From Mauremys mutica (Eukaryota; Chordata; Testudines; Geoemydidae), in the NCBI RefSeq assembly GCF_020497125.1, contig NC_059084.1, forward strand, positions 7,901,501 to 7,965,500: a stretch of DNA of 64,000 bases. The letters are read 5' to 3'. Shown here in pieces: positions 48,558-59,198 of the stretch. Every line of letters starts with the position of its first letter. Within the stretch, counting starts at the first letter, position 1. The notes under the pieces were generated by a model, which was not told the DNA's origin, made no database searches, and worked only from the letters and a program-made list of their open reading frames with translations. Position numbers and translations under genes: made by a program.

Positions 48558-49313
48558 GTAATGGAAAAGGCTTGTGGTGTTTTAGGTTGCAAGCTGCTCT
48601 TGTTGGGGACCTGTCCTCTTGGGTGTCTTTAAAGAGCGTCAGTTCACCCCATGGTAGAGGTGAGACACAAAATGCTGCTGTGATGACTGGACAGGGAATT
48701 CTCCACTTGGGTCCCAGGGTGCAGACGAGACCTTCTAGTTCTCGCCAGCTCTAAACCAAAACTTAATGCAATCTGTGCAATCTGTGCTGCATAGCGTTAC
48801 CTACCACACAGTCTCCCGAAGCATGCCACAGCGGTCACACAAGAGTCACACAAACCTGTAGCGCTGACTAAATAATAGTAGTGCCCCTGAAGAGTCTTTG
48901 GCTAACTTGGCCACTATGTCACATGTAAACTTCACCCCTGTTGCTATAGCCAAAACGTGAGCCATGGCTGGCCCAGAGGTGCTAAGATGTGTGCTGCAAA
49001 ACATTAACTAGAGCATTTAAACCATGGAGTTTTAAAACATGAAATCAACTTTAAAGGCCTTGTGACAAAACTGACAATAGAGCCTTGGTCTTTAATACTG
49101 TCCAGTGAAAAGAATTAGCATTGTAGAAATGCTAGCTACCAGCTACAGTTCTTCTGGAAATGTCGGGTTATTTTATCAAACCTTCCTCAGCGGAGGAGAG
49201 GGAGCTCCAGGAGTAAACTTTCTAAAAACAACACTGGGCCACGTTGTAAACAAGAAATCACAAACTCTTAGTGACCCTGGGCTTTTCTGTAGGCCTCTGC
49301 TGCTTTGTATAGA

Positions 49314-49480
49314 CAGCACCGTGTCTATATGGCTCTGCACACTGCCCTGTCCACAGGCGCCACCCCGCAGCTCCCATTGGCTGCAGTTCCTGTGGGGGCA
49401 GCGGCAGTGTGCAGAGCCCTCTGGCTGCCCCTACGCATAGGAGCCCCAAGGGGGACATGCCACTGACATGTCTGCTATAT
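49314..49480. repeat. fragment of a GC-rich DNA transposon family
   Basis: The phrase 'gcagctcccattggc' and neighbouring GC-rich sequence also occur inside the hAT at 61903-62804. No ends or target duplication are seen, so this is probably a truncated or deleted copy. Confidence 0.5.
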
Positions 49481-51480
49481 ACAGAGAACCCTGTCAGTCC
49501 ACAGAAGCTTCCAAACAGCAGTGTGTGGTGCTGTGTCTCTGAGTGTTGGGGCGCTAGGGAAGACTTCTGCTTTTCAGATGCCTCGTTGCCTAGTGTGCTG
49601 TAGAGAGTCTTTGACCTCAGCATGCTATTGATGCAGTAGAAGGGTTTTGCTGGTCTCAGGCCTCTCATTTGTTTGAGGGCCTCATAGGAGCCTGTTGCTT
49701 AGGCAGAAGGGAAGCATTTTTAAGCAATTGCCTCATTCTGAAACCAACCTTGTTCAATATTTATATATCCCCAGTACGTTAGGGGAGCGGCAGGGCATCA
49801 GTGAATGGGGCCTGGAGAGGGGTAATAGCGCACACTGCTGAAGGGTCTGACATGAAGCTTTTCATTTCAAGAGAGCGCCTGCAGTCTGCTGGGAGATCTC
49901 CTGGCTAGTAGCCCTGGCTTCCTGGGTGCTTGAATAGAACAGGCGAAGGAGGCAGTCTGTGTGCTGTAAGCAGTTTACTCCTCGGAATTCAGCGAGCCGG
50001 GCATTTGCTCCAGAACTTGTTTATAATCAAGTAGCACCTCTAACTGCTGCTGTGCCCAAGTGGGCTGGCTGGGTGCAGACTTTCATCGCCAGCATTGGGA
50101 TTTCCCTGGCCCTTCCTGGTGGAAAAATGTGGTTTCCAAGCAGGTTGAGGGTGGGCTTGAGCAATGGGCCTTCTGCTAACAAAAGGTGGAGAGAAAGTTG
50201 GAATCAAGTTTTTTAAGCCTGTGTTACAGGTGAGCTGCACAATGTAAGCTCCTCACCTTATTTGTAGGAACATTGCTTTTTCTGCTTGTGCAGATGTGGG
50301 ACTTGGTGAAGGAGGCCTTTGCATGGTTCCCCTATTGTGTGGCTTTGATAGCCTGGCCGTTAGGAAGGCAGTGGAGGAGTTCTGTTGCGTGAGCAGAATT
50401 TCAGGTGCATGGACGGACTGTCATGTTATTTGTAGTCCGCTTGGTTTGGAGTTAAATAAACCCGGGGGGCCTGAGCATGCCCTGAAGGGGGTGCTCTGCA
50501 CTGAGATCTTCCCTACAGCCAGGCAGCCGAATCCTCGCCATGTAGGAGGAATCTAGTCATAGTTTTTACCTCCTGATTTTCAGTAATATTCAGATATGTT
50601 AATTTCTGCTCATCCATTTGAGCTAAGTCTCCAGTATCCCCTCTAAACAATGTCCCTGCCACGTAACAGTGCCTAGCATAGTTTTCCTGCACGCTGTGGA
50701 CAAAGATTTTTTTTTTTTCTGGAGACCCTTGATAGCTAAGCTGTGCAATCCACGTTGCCCCCCAAAACATCCCCATAATGCCTTGATCAGAATCTCTAAC
50801 GCAGACTTATAATATGGCTCTTGGGAGGGTGCGACTCCTTAGCCACATTGGCCACGAAGGTTGTACTAATGCCGTTTCCAAAGTAGCTGGCATCCACTGG
50901 GTCCCTCTGAAACGCTCCAAATGCAGGGGTTTTGTGAGGTGAGCAGAATACTAGAGCTTTGTCTCCTGACAGGAGGGATGTGGGTGGAACTTGGCTTGCT
51001 CCAGCTGCTGTCTGTACCTGTGGGAGGGAGGGAAAGTAGAGGGGGTTTCAAAGCCCATCAAGTCAGGGCAGGCATTCCTCTCCCCCCTGTTATTCTCCAA
51101 GCAGCACCTTTGGCCCTAAGCAGTGATGCAGTCTGCAGAGCACACTGCTAGCAAGCTACTGAAGCTTTGATGGCTCAAATCTGGATCTGCCTCCTTCAGT
51201 TCCTTCCTAGACTGTAACATTGGGAGTGCGGGAGTGAAGATCCAGAGGGAAAGTTAGGATATTGGGCGGGAAAAAATTCTGCCATGGTGAAATTTTTGGT
51301 CTTTGGGTTTTCTCTTTCTCACCCTGCACTCCCATGTTTCCTTGTTCATTTCCCACTCCCTTATTCTTTTGCTAGTGGGTGGGATTTCATCACTGTGCCT
51401 GCTAGGTCATGAGCAAAATCCAATGTGACCACTGATAGTGACTGGTGGATTATGTGGAAAGGATCCTTCTAAAATGACTG

Positions 51481-51536
51481 GTTTCAGAGTAGCAGCTGTG
51501 TTAGTCTCTAAGGTTCCACAAGTACTTCTATTCTTT
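51481..51536. mobile_element. 56-bp deletion derivative of the fold-back repeat, flanked by a perfect 14-bp direct repeat
   Basis: It begins 'gtttcagagtagcagctgtg' and ends 'aggttccacaagtacttc', that is, the two outer ends of the family at 35862 and 36128 joined through a shared 'gttagtct'. The identical 14-mer ttctaaaatgactg flanks it (51467-51480 and 51537-51550). The exact flanking repeat shows a real insertion event even though the body is tiny. Confidence 0.85.
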
Positions 51537-52317
51537 TTCTAAAATGACTGTTACTCCTCGCCATGTCCAAAGTTTGGATTCACTGGTCCTCCACAAATAC
51601 CCAATGCAGGTTGCTGCAAGAGCACATGGTCTGTTCTCAAACTAGCAACCCATTTCTGGCAGTTTCATCAGAACAGTAATCCTATATTAAATGGACATTC
51701 CTTTCCTATGTACTCTGGATTGGCCCCGGTTCTCATCCCCCACTTGTCAGAGTTAGGTGATGGGTGAGTGTTTGTGGGATTCTGTAACCCTTCACCTAGT
51801 TTCCTTCTGTTGACCTGAGGCTGTGGCTGAGAGAGAGGAAGGTAAAGAGGGGCTTGCCTGGGGTCCTATTGTACCTGCAGGGCATGTGCCGGAAGAGCCT
51901 AATGTAATTGGAAGAGAAGTGTTGGAAATTCCTTGGATGCCTGTGGGACTGTGCAGGTAACAGCCTGAAAGGCAGGCTGAGCAATTTACAGGCTGGAAAA
52001 TAAGGCCTTTTATGCCTCCCAGTGCCCGGTGGGGAGCCCTTTGTCCAGTTTAAATTTAATTGAGTGGATTGGCCAACGTCTGCCTCAGAAAATGTCTGCC
52101 TCATTTTAGATCGTAACCAGCACTGGTTCCTTTTGAGCTGTGATGTTGGGGTACAGGGTGGATGTGTTCAGACACATTGAAGGTTCTGGGGTCACCGACA
52201 CTTGACTTGCTGCAGAGATCCTGGAGTGTCATAGGGTGGTTAGGTCAGGAAAGGGATTCTTTGCAACGCTGCCGTTTTGCCATAGCACTTCTTTGCTGCC
52301 AGTGTCTCTTCTGAGGC

Positions 52318-52565
52318 TTGGCCTTCACTTAAACGTTCGGTCAACATAGCTACCTCAGTCAGGAGAGGGGGGCGGGGGACCCACGCCTGGCTGACACAGC
52401 TATACCGACCTATCACCCAGTATAGATACAGCTGTGTTGAAGGAAGAGGGCTTCCCTTGACAGAGCTACTGTCGTTCAAGGAGGAGTTGTTCCTACGCTG
52501 ATGGGAAATACCCCTTCCATTGCTGTAGATGGTGTCTGCACTGTGGGGTTATGCCAGCATAGCCA
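52318..52565. repeat. MITE-like repeat
   Basis: Phrases 'cggtcaacatagctacctc', 'cacagctataccgacct' and 'gtgtctgcactgtgggg' resemble the interior and right end of the Harbinger-type MITEs in this window (compare 'gtggtagctatgtcaacag' in the copy at 21819). Ends are eroded. Confidence 0.5.
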
Positions 52566-52572
52566 CTGCATA

Positions 52573-52620
52573 GACCAGGGGTTGGCAACCTCTGGCATGC
52601 GGCTCGCCAGCACTTGACAG
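52573..52620. repeat. truncated hAT end, family of 13864-14175
   Basis: 'caggggttggcaacctctgg' matches the left end of the 13864 element ('caggggtaggcaacctatgg') and is followed by a related 'catgcggctcgcc'. The rest of the element is missing. Confidence 0.7.
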
Positions 52621-54950
52621 AATCATGGGGATAGGGGAGACGGTGATTAATTTGTTCATCAGCCTGTTGATCTCTGCTTTCAGTGGCTGTGTCCAGAGAA
52701 CTTACTCTCTTTCTTCACTGGGATAATGAAATTGGAAGGGAAGAGGAAAGGGAGGAATATTCTTTGCAGCCAACGAACATCGGTTTAGAAAATGCAGGTT
52801 GGCCACGCAGCTGGAATTATTATGTTAAAGGCCCACATCATGTTGTCTTAGTGCCAGCAGCTGCTTAAACATGGCCTCATTGGTAGGGTAGATCAGAGAG
52901 GTCTTGTCCTAGAATGGGCGCAAAAGGTAATCAAATGCATAATCTGCTTGGGAGAAAGTGTTCCAGCTCCCTTGTATCTGCTCCCTCATCGTCTGTGATA
53001 GCAGAGCTCTGGTTTCAGAACTGCCATTGGATGTTGATGCGGATAAAACCGGGAAAGGGGTGGAGGGAGAAAAGCCATCTAGAATTCCGATACTTGGCTG
53101 AGATCTGGCAGCTAGAAACAAAACAAGTTGCTCCATTTACAACTGGAAAAAAGGAGCTAATTGGCACTGGAAGCTGCTGGTGGAGAATAAATAGAGAACA
53201 GATTTTTTTTGCTGCTGTTGATCATAAACTCACTCTTAAAGCTTCCAGACGTTTTGACACTATGGTCTGTAGTCTGGTGACTCCTTGGGAGTGTCTTGTA
53301 GCATTATTTTGTAACAGAACCATGCTAGAACAAGGATTGGCTTTCCTGCATGGATGGGGCTGGACTGCATCAGCACTAAGTTTACAGCATCATTGCTTAG
53401 CATGGTCCCATCAGACAGTCTGGTCCCATCCACAGGTCAGACCAAGCCATGTGATAACATTTTTGATGCTGAGGCTCAATGTTATAGTGCAGATAGGGGT
53501 ATTAGTGACACTCACCTATACCGTGTGGAAGACAATGATTCTCTTAAGTGAAAGAAAACTGAGCCTTGCTAGTGAAACTGTTTTGTCTGTGAGGGCATCT
53601 TCTCTGTAGAGTCAGCCTAGATGCATGGTGCCTGGGGGAGCAGCCACACTGCAAAGCCTGTCCTGAGTTCCTGTGTGCTGCAGTCATCCGTGTGTGTCGC
53701 TAGGGAGGCCTGTCTCATGGGTGATTGTGCTGCAGTAAGCTGACCCACTCTGATTCTTAACTTGTTTGTCCTTCTTGGCATGCGGGGGGGAGGGGAGGAA
53801 GATTTTGGGAAAGCGCTGAAGAATTGTCAGCACTCGAGTGGTTTAGACTGGATCCTCACTGCAAAATGGGTGGGGTCAGCAGCCTGGGTGAAAGCAGAAC
53901 CTGGGCTCTAACCCCCTTTCCCCCAGCCATGCCAGCTAGCCCATGTTCAAAGCACTCCAGTGAAGTTTTTGCGTGCGGACAGGAGAGGTGTTGGGGTAGT
54001 AGTCTGGGCTGACTCTTCAGTGAAGGCCTCCCAAATGGGAGGAGTCCAGGCCAGGATTCACCTGAGTGTTGGGCAGAGAGGCAACTTGCTGTAAGTGTGC
54101 TGCAGTTGCCATAGAAAGTCAGTGGGTGCAGGGACACATCAGCTTTACCCAATGAAATAATAGGGAACTGCTCCAAGGCACGTGCAGATTGATCTTCTTA
54201 CTCCATGCACTGGGGAAGTGAAGGCTCCATACGAGCACTGAGCAGGTCAGGTGGGGAAGGGGGAAAAAGTCCATCAGAGAGAGCCTTGGAGCCTTTGCCA
54301 CAAGCAGTAGGTTACATGGAGAGAGCACAGGGAGGATTGACTGTGAATCTCCATGGTGCTTGCCTGCCATAGTTCTGTTGATTGCTACTTGCAGCAGGTG
54401 GAGGGAGGGACAGGGCGTGATTGAAGGTGTTTTAGCTGAGCAGACTCTTGAAGCGAGAGCCATAATAAATCTGTTTTTCTCCCCCTCCCCCTGTGAATGG
54501 CTGGCTCCCTGCCAGAGCCTGACATCTTCCTGACATGAAGCTGAACCAGGCCAAGCCTGTCCAGAGAGCATTCTGTATTGTCAGTGTTTCATGGTACGTT
54601 GTGTGGAGAAGAATGCTTGCAGCCATGAAATGGACGTTCCTTCATGCCGGTGCTTGCCTAAGGTTAATTACTGCAGCACTGGTGGCGATGGAGCGCTTCG
54701 CGTCCTCGCTTCCACAGAGCAGCTGCCCGCCCTGGCTGATGCTGGAGTTGCCATGACTCCCCCCTAAACACAGTGGGTAGAACTTCACATTGAAATTTTG
54801 CAGTGTCTTGATTCACCCCCTCTCAGGTATTTATTTCCTTCTCTGGCGCCTACATTTCTTCCTGTCTGGCAGCCTCCACTTGGGGGAAAAAATCCGAGGC
54901 CCGGAAGAGCAGGATCTGACAATGCCTCATACCTTCTGGCCATTCTCTTA

Positions 54951-54983
54951 TAGATTCCAAGGCCAAAAGCGACCATTATCATT
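54951..54983 (-). mobile_element. CR1-type LINE 3' tip, left piece of a split copy
   Basis: 'tagattccaaggccaaaagc' followed by 'gaccattatc' is the minus-strand 3' tip of a CR1-type element (compare 25390). The remainder resumes at 58686 in the same orientation, with 3.7 kb of other DNA in between. Confidence 0.55.
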
Positions 54984-54989
54984 AAAGCT

Positions 54990-55557
54990 ACAATTTAATC
55001 ACAGGTATTTTTAGTAAGTCATGGACAGGTCATGGGCAAGAAACAAAAAATCACGGCCCGTGACCTATCCGTGACTTATACCATAAATATCCATGATCGA
55101 ATCTTGGGGGGAAGCCCTGGTGGGAGGAAAAGCCCGCGGCACCAGCTCCTCCCCCAGCACCACTTACCGTGAGCTGCCGAGCTGTGGCAGATCCCGCCGC
55201 CCCTGGCACTACTGCTCAAGCTGTCCTCAGGGCCAGCTGCATTGTCAGCTGCTTCTGGGTGGTCCCTGGGACCACTGCCAGGAGCCGTCGAGCTGCGGCT
55301 GCTCCCGCTGCCCCGGGACAGCTGCTAAGGTAATACCTGGGGCCAGCTGCCTGGGGCCACCAGAGCAGCAGCTGGTGTGGCTGGCTGCAGAGCTGCTCCA
55401 GCAGTGTCCGGTGTGGCTGTCCCCAGGGTGCCCTGAACAGCAGACTCTGGGGCTAGCTGTTTGGGCAGCCCTAGGGTCATCCACACTGGCTGCTGCAGAA
55501 GTCAAGGAGTTTGCAGGAAGTAATGGAATCCATGACCTCAGAGACAAATATGGTCGG
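54990..55557. repeat. GC-rich interspersed repeat with a hairpin at its left end
   Basis: The left end folds: 'aagtcatggacaggtcatgg' near 55016 pairs with 'cccgtgacctatccgtgact' near 55056, with a few mismatches. A CpG- and CAG-rich interior follows ('gagctgccgagctgtgg', 'ccagctgcctggggcc'), then 'atggaatccatgacctc' near 55523. I recognise this as a known kind of turtle repeat, class uncertain. The tandem array starts directly at its right edge. Confidence 0.55.
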
Positions 55558-58400
55558 AACCCTAACCCTAGCTCCAAGTGCCCTACCCATAGGAACCCTA
55601 ACCCTAGGGCAGGGCACCCTACCCCTAGGAACCCTAACCCTAGCTTCAAGTGCCCCACCCATAGGAACCTTAACCCTAGGGCGGGAAGCCCTACCCATAG
55701 GAACCTTAACCCTAGGGCGGGAAGCCCTACCCATAAGAACCCTAACGCTAGCTCCAAGTGCCCTACCCATAAGAACCCTAACCCTAGCTCCAAGTGCCCT
55801 ACGCTTAGGAACCCTAACCCTAGGGCAGGGCGCCCTACCCATAGGAACCCTCACCCTAGCTCCAAGTGCCCTACCCTTAGGAACCCTAACCCTAGGGTGG
55901 GAAGCCCTACCCATAGGAACACTAACCCTAGGGCGAGAAGTCCTACCCATAGGAACCCTAAACCTAGCTCCAAGTGCCCCACCCATAGGAACCCTAACCC
56001 TAGGCCAGGGTGCCCTACCCATAGGAACCCTAACCCTAGGGCGGGAAGCCCTACCCATAGGAACCCTAAACCTAGCTCCAAGTGCCCTACCCTTAGGAAC
56101 CCTAACCCTAGGGCGGGAAGCGCTACCCATAGGAACCCTAACGCTAGCTCCAACTGCCTTACCCATAGGAAACCTAACCCTAGGGTGGGAAGCCCTACCC
56201 ATAGGAACCCTAACGCTAGCTCCAACTGCCCTACCCATAGGAAACCTAACCCTAGGGTGGGAAGCCCTACCCATAGGAACCCTAACCCTAGCTCCAAGTG
56301 CCCTACCCTTAGGAACCCTAACCCTAGGGCGGGACACCCTAACCATACGAACCCTAACCCTAGCTCTAAGTGCCCTACCCATAGGAACCTTAACCCTAGC
56401 TCCAAGAGCCCTACGCTTAGGAACCCTAACCCTAGGCCAGGGTGCCCTACCCATAGGAACCCTAACCCTAGGGCGGGAAGCCCTACCCATAGGAACCCTA
56501 ACCCTAGCTCTAAGTGCCCTACCCATAGGAACCCTCACCCTAGCTCCAAGTGCCCTACCCTTAGGAACCCTAACCCTAGGGTGGGAAGCCCTACCCATAG
56601 GAACCCTAACCCTAGCTCCAAGTGCCCCACCCATAGGAACCCTAACCCTAGGCCAGGGTGCCCTACCCATAGGAACCCTAACCCTAGGGCGGGAAGCCCT
56701 ACCCATAGGAACCCTAACCCTAGCTCCAACTGCCCTACCCATAGGAACGCTAACCCTAGGGCGGGAAGCGCTACCCATAGGAACCCTAACCCTAGCTCCA
56801 AGTATCCTACCCATAAGAACCCTAACCCTAGCTCCAAGTGCCCTACCCTTGGGAACCCTAACCCTAGGGTGGGAAGCCCTACCCAAAGGAACCCTAACCC
56901 TAGCTCCAAGTGCCCTACCCATAGGAACCCTACCCCTAGGGCGGGAAGCCCTACCCATAGGAACCCTAACTCTAAGGTGGGAAGCCCTACCAATAGGAAC
57001 CCTAACCCTAGCTCCAAGTGCCCTACCCATAGGAAACCTAACCCTAGGGCGGGGCACCCTACTCATAGGAACCCTAACCCTAGCTCCAAGTGCCCTACCC
57101 ATGGGAACCCTAACCCTAGGACGGGAAGCCCTAACCATAGGAACCCTAACCCTTGCTCCAACTGCCGTACCCATAGGAAACCTAACCCTGGGGCAGGGCG
57201 CCCTACCCATAGGAACCCTCACCCTAGCTCCAAGTGCCCTACCCTTAGGAACGCTAACCATAGGGTGGGAAGCCCTACCCATAGGAACGCTAACCCTAGG
57301 GCGAGAAGTCCTACCCATAGGAACCCTAAACCTAGCTCCAAGTGCCCCACCCATAGGAACCCTAACCCTAGGCCAGGGTGCCCTACCCATAGGAACCCTA
57401 ACCCTAGGGCGGGAAGCCCTACCCATAGGAACCCTAACCCTAGCTCCAAGTGCCCTACCCATAGGAACCCTAACGCTAGCTCCAACTGCCCTACCCATAG
57501 GAACCCTAACCCTAGGCCAGGGTACCCTACCCATAGGAACCTAACCCTAGCTCCAAGTGCCCTACCCATAGGAACCCTAACCCTAGGGCGGGAAGCCCTA
57601 CCCATAGGAACCCTAACCCTAGGGCGGGAAGCCCTACCCATAGAAACCCTAGCCCTAGCTCCAAGTGCCCTACCCATACAAACCCGAACCCTAGGGCGGG
57701 AAGCCCTACCCATAGGAACCCTAACCCTAGCTCCAAGTGCCCTACCCATAGGAACCCTAACCCTAGGGCGGGAAGCCCTACCCATAGGAACCCTAACCCT
57801 AGCTCCAAGTGCCCTACCCTTAGGAACCCTAACCCTAGGGCCGGAAGCCCAACCCATAAGAACCCTAACCCTAGCTCCAAGTGCCCTACCCATAGGAACC
57901 CTAACCCTAGGGCGGGAAGCCCTACCCATAGGAACCCTAACCCTAGGGCGGGAAGCCCTACCCATAGGAACCCTAACCCTAGGGCGGGAAGCCCTACCCA
58001 TAGGAACCCTAACCCTAGGGCGGGAAGCCCTACCCATAGGAACCCTCACCATAGCTCCAAGTGCCCTACCCATAGGATCCATAACCCTAGGCTGGGGTGC
58101 CCTACCCATTGGAACCCTAACCCTGGGGCGGGAAGCCCTACCCATAGGAACCATAACCCTAGCTCCAAGTGCCCTACCCATAGGAACCCTAACCCTAGGG
58201 CGGGAAGCCCTACACGTAGGAACCCTCACCCTAGCTCCAAGTGCCCTACCCATAGGAACCCTCACCCTAGCTCCAAGTACCCTACCATTAGGAACCCTAA
58301 CCCTAGGCCAGGGTGCCCTACCCATAGGAACCTTAACCCTAGCTCCAACTGCCCTACCCATAGGAACCCTAACCCTAGGGCGGGAAATCCTACCTATATG
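55558..58400. repeat. 79-unit, 36-bp tandem array with telomere-like motifs
   Basis: Every unit starts AACCCTAACCCTAG (about two CCCTAA telomere-type repeats), continues with a variable box and closes with CCCTACCCATAGG. The length, 2,843 bp, equals 79 x 36 minus one base, and one base is indeed missing at about 57540. Main box types are GCTCCAAGTGC, GGGCGGGAAG, GGCCAGGGTGC and GGGTGGGAAG, partly alternating. The minus strand is rich in TAGGGTTAGGG and could form G-quadruplexes. The unit is a multiple of three and two of three + frames lack stops, so reading frames of over 1,000 codons exist. I consider them fortuitous. Array position: LAMA5 intron 2. Confidence 0.95.
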
Positions 58401-58429
58401 AACCCTATACAGAGTCTTAATTATGATCC

Positions 58430-58685
58430 TTAGTCTAACCTCATGGATACCACAGTGAATACGGGTTTCCAAACTTTTTGCCAGCATGACCCAAATTTAA
58501 TGAAGTCTTTCCTACCAGGACCCCAGAGCACATTGAGGACGCCATTTAGAAGAGCAAAGTGGTGTCCTCCATGCATCGTGACCTTGCATGTACAGTGCAT
58601 ACGAAGTTGTGCTGTGTGGTGCAAAATGGCACCCGTGGCACAGCAGGGATCACTGGAGCCCCGTCTGCTGATGGCGTATCTAGAA
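58430..58685. repeat. unclassified interspersed sequence between the array and CR1
   Basis: It contains 'gggtttccaaactttttgcc' and 'gcatgacccaaattta', which look like the start of a known turtle repeat, but no opposite end or target duplication is visible. It belongs to the block that separates the two CR1 pieces. Confidence 0.35.
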
Positions 58686-58960
58686 TGCATCTTTTAGAAA
58701 GACATTCAATCGTGATATAAAAATGGTGAGGCTTGGAGAATGTACCGTGACCCGTGGTAAATTGTCCAATCGTTAATTACTCTTGCTGTTAAAAATGTAC
58801 ACGTTATTTCCAGCTTGCATTTGTCTAGCGTCAATTTCCATTGCATCACGTTATATCTTTCTCAGCTAGACTGAAGGGCCTTTAATCAAATATTTGTTCC
58901 CCATGTAGGTACTTACAGGCTGTAATCAATCACCCCTTAATCTGGTGTGTTGTGGGGCAC
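58686..58960 (-). mobile_element. CR1-type LINE body, right piece of a split copy
   Basis: 'tagaaagacattcaatcgtg', 'aaattgtccaatcgttaatt' and 'ctcagctagactgaagg' are collinear with 25510-25690 in the minus-strand CR1 copy. About 80-100 bp of the family sequence between this and the tip at 54951 is missing. Confidence 0.6.
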
Positions 58961-59109
58961 TGCTCTAGAGGAAGAATGCTGCCTTCTCTTCTTTGACTTT
59001 CTGTACTGAGTCATATCCATTTGCCTTTGTCTCTTTAGAGATGACAGAGTGTTTCATCCTTCAGAGAGCTCCAGGTAGTAACTTCTACAAGATGTATGAT
59101 TTGAGGACT

Positions 59110-59198
59110 TCAATAACTCAGACATAGGTTAGGGGTTTGTTATAGGAGCGGGTGGGTCAGATTCTGTGGCCTGCATTGTGCAGGAGGTCAGACTAGAT
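59110..59198 (+). mobile_element. CR1-type LINE 3' end, left part interrupted by a hAT
   Basis: 'gtgggtcagattctgtggc' and 'gcaggaggtcagactagat' form the terminal region of a CR1-type element on +. It continues without loss at 60682 with 'gatcataatggtccc' after one target duplication is removed. Confidence 0.75.

Noticed and set aside
52914..53609. 231-codon + frame in LAMA5 intron 2
   Set aside because: No domain or splice context and not laminin-like; considered chance.
55558..58400. CRISPR-like array
   Set aside because: Regular spacing and variable boxes superficially resemble repeats and spacers, but the boxes are only about nine bases, recur in a few types, and the context is a vertebrate intron.
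55093..58401. 1,102-codon open frame (+) and a second 677-codon + frame over the same region
   Set aside because: Almost all of it is the 36-bp tandem array. The unit is divisible by three and lacks stops in two + frames, so openness is automatic; a 1-bp deletion at about 57540 merely switches between two open frames. There is no promoter, splice or domain evidence.
55477..58487. 685- and 422-codon open frames on the minus strand
   Set aside because: Same cause as above; the repeated 'VPMGRA' type peptides are translations of the array and of its telomere-like motif.
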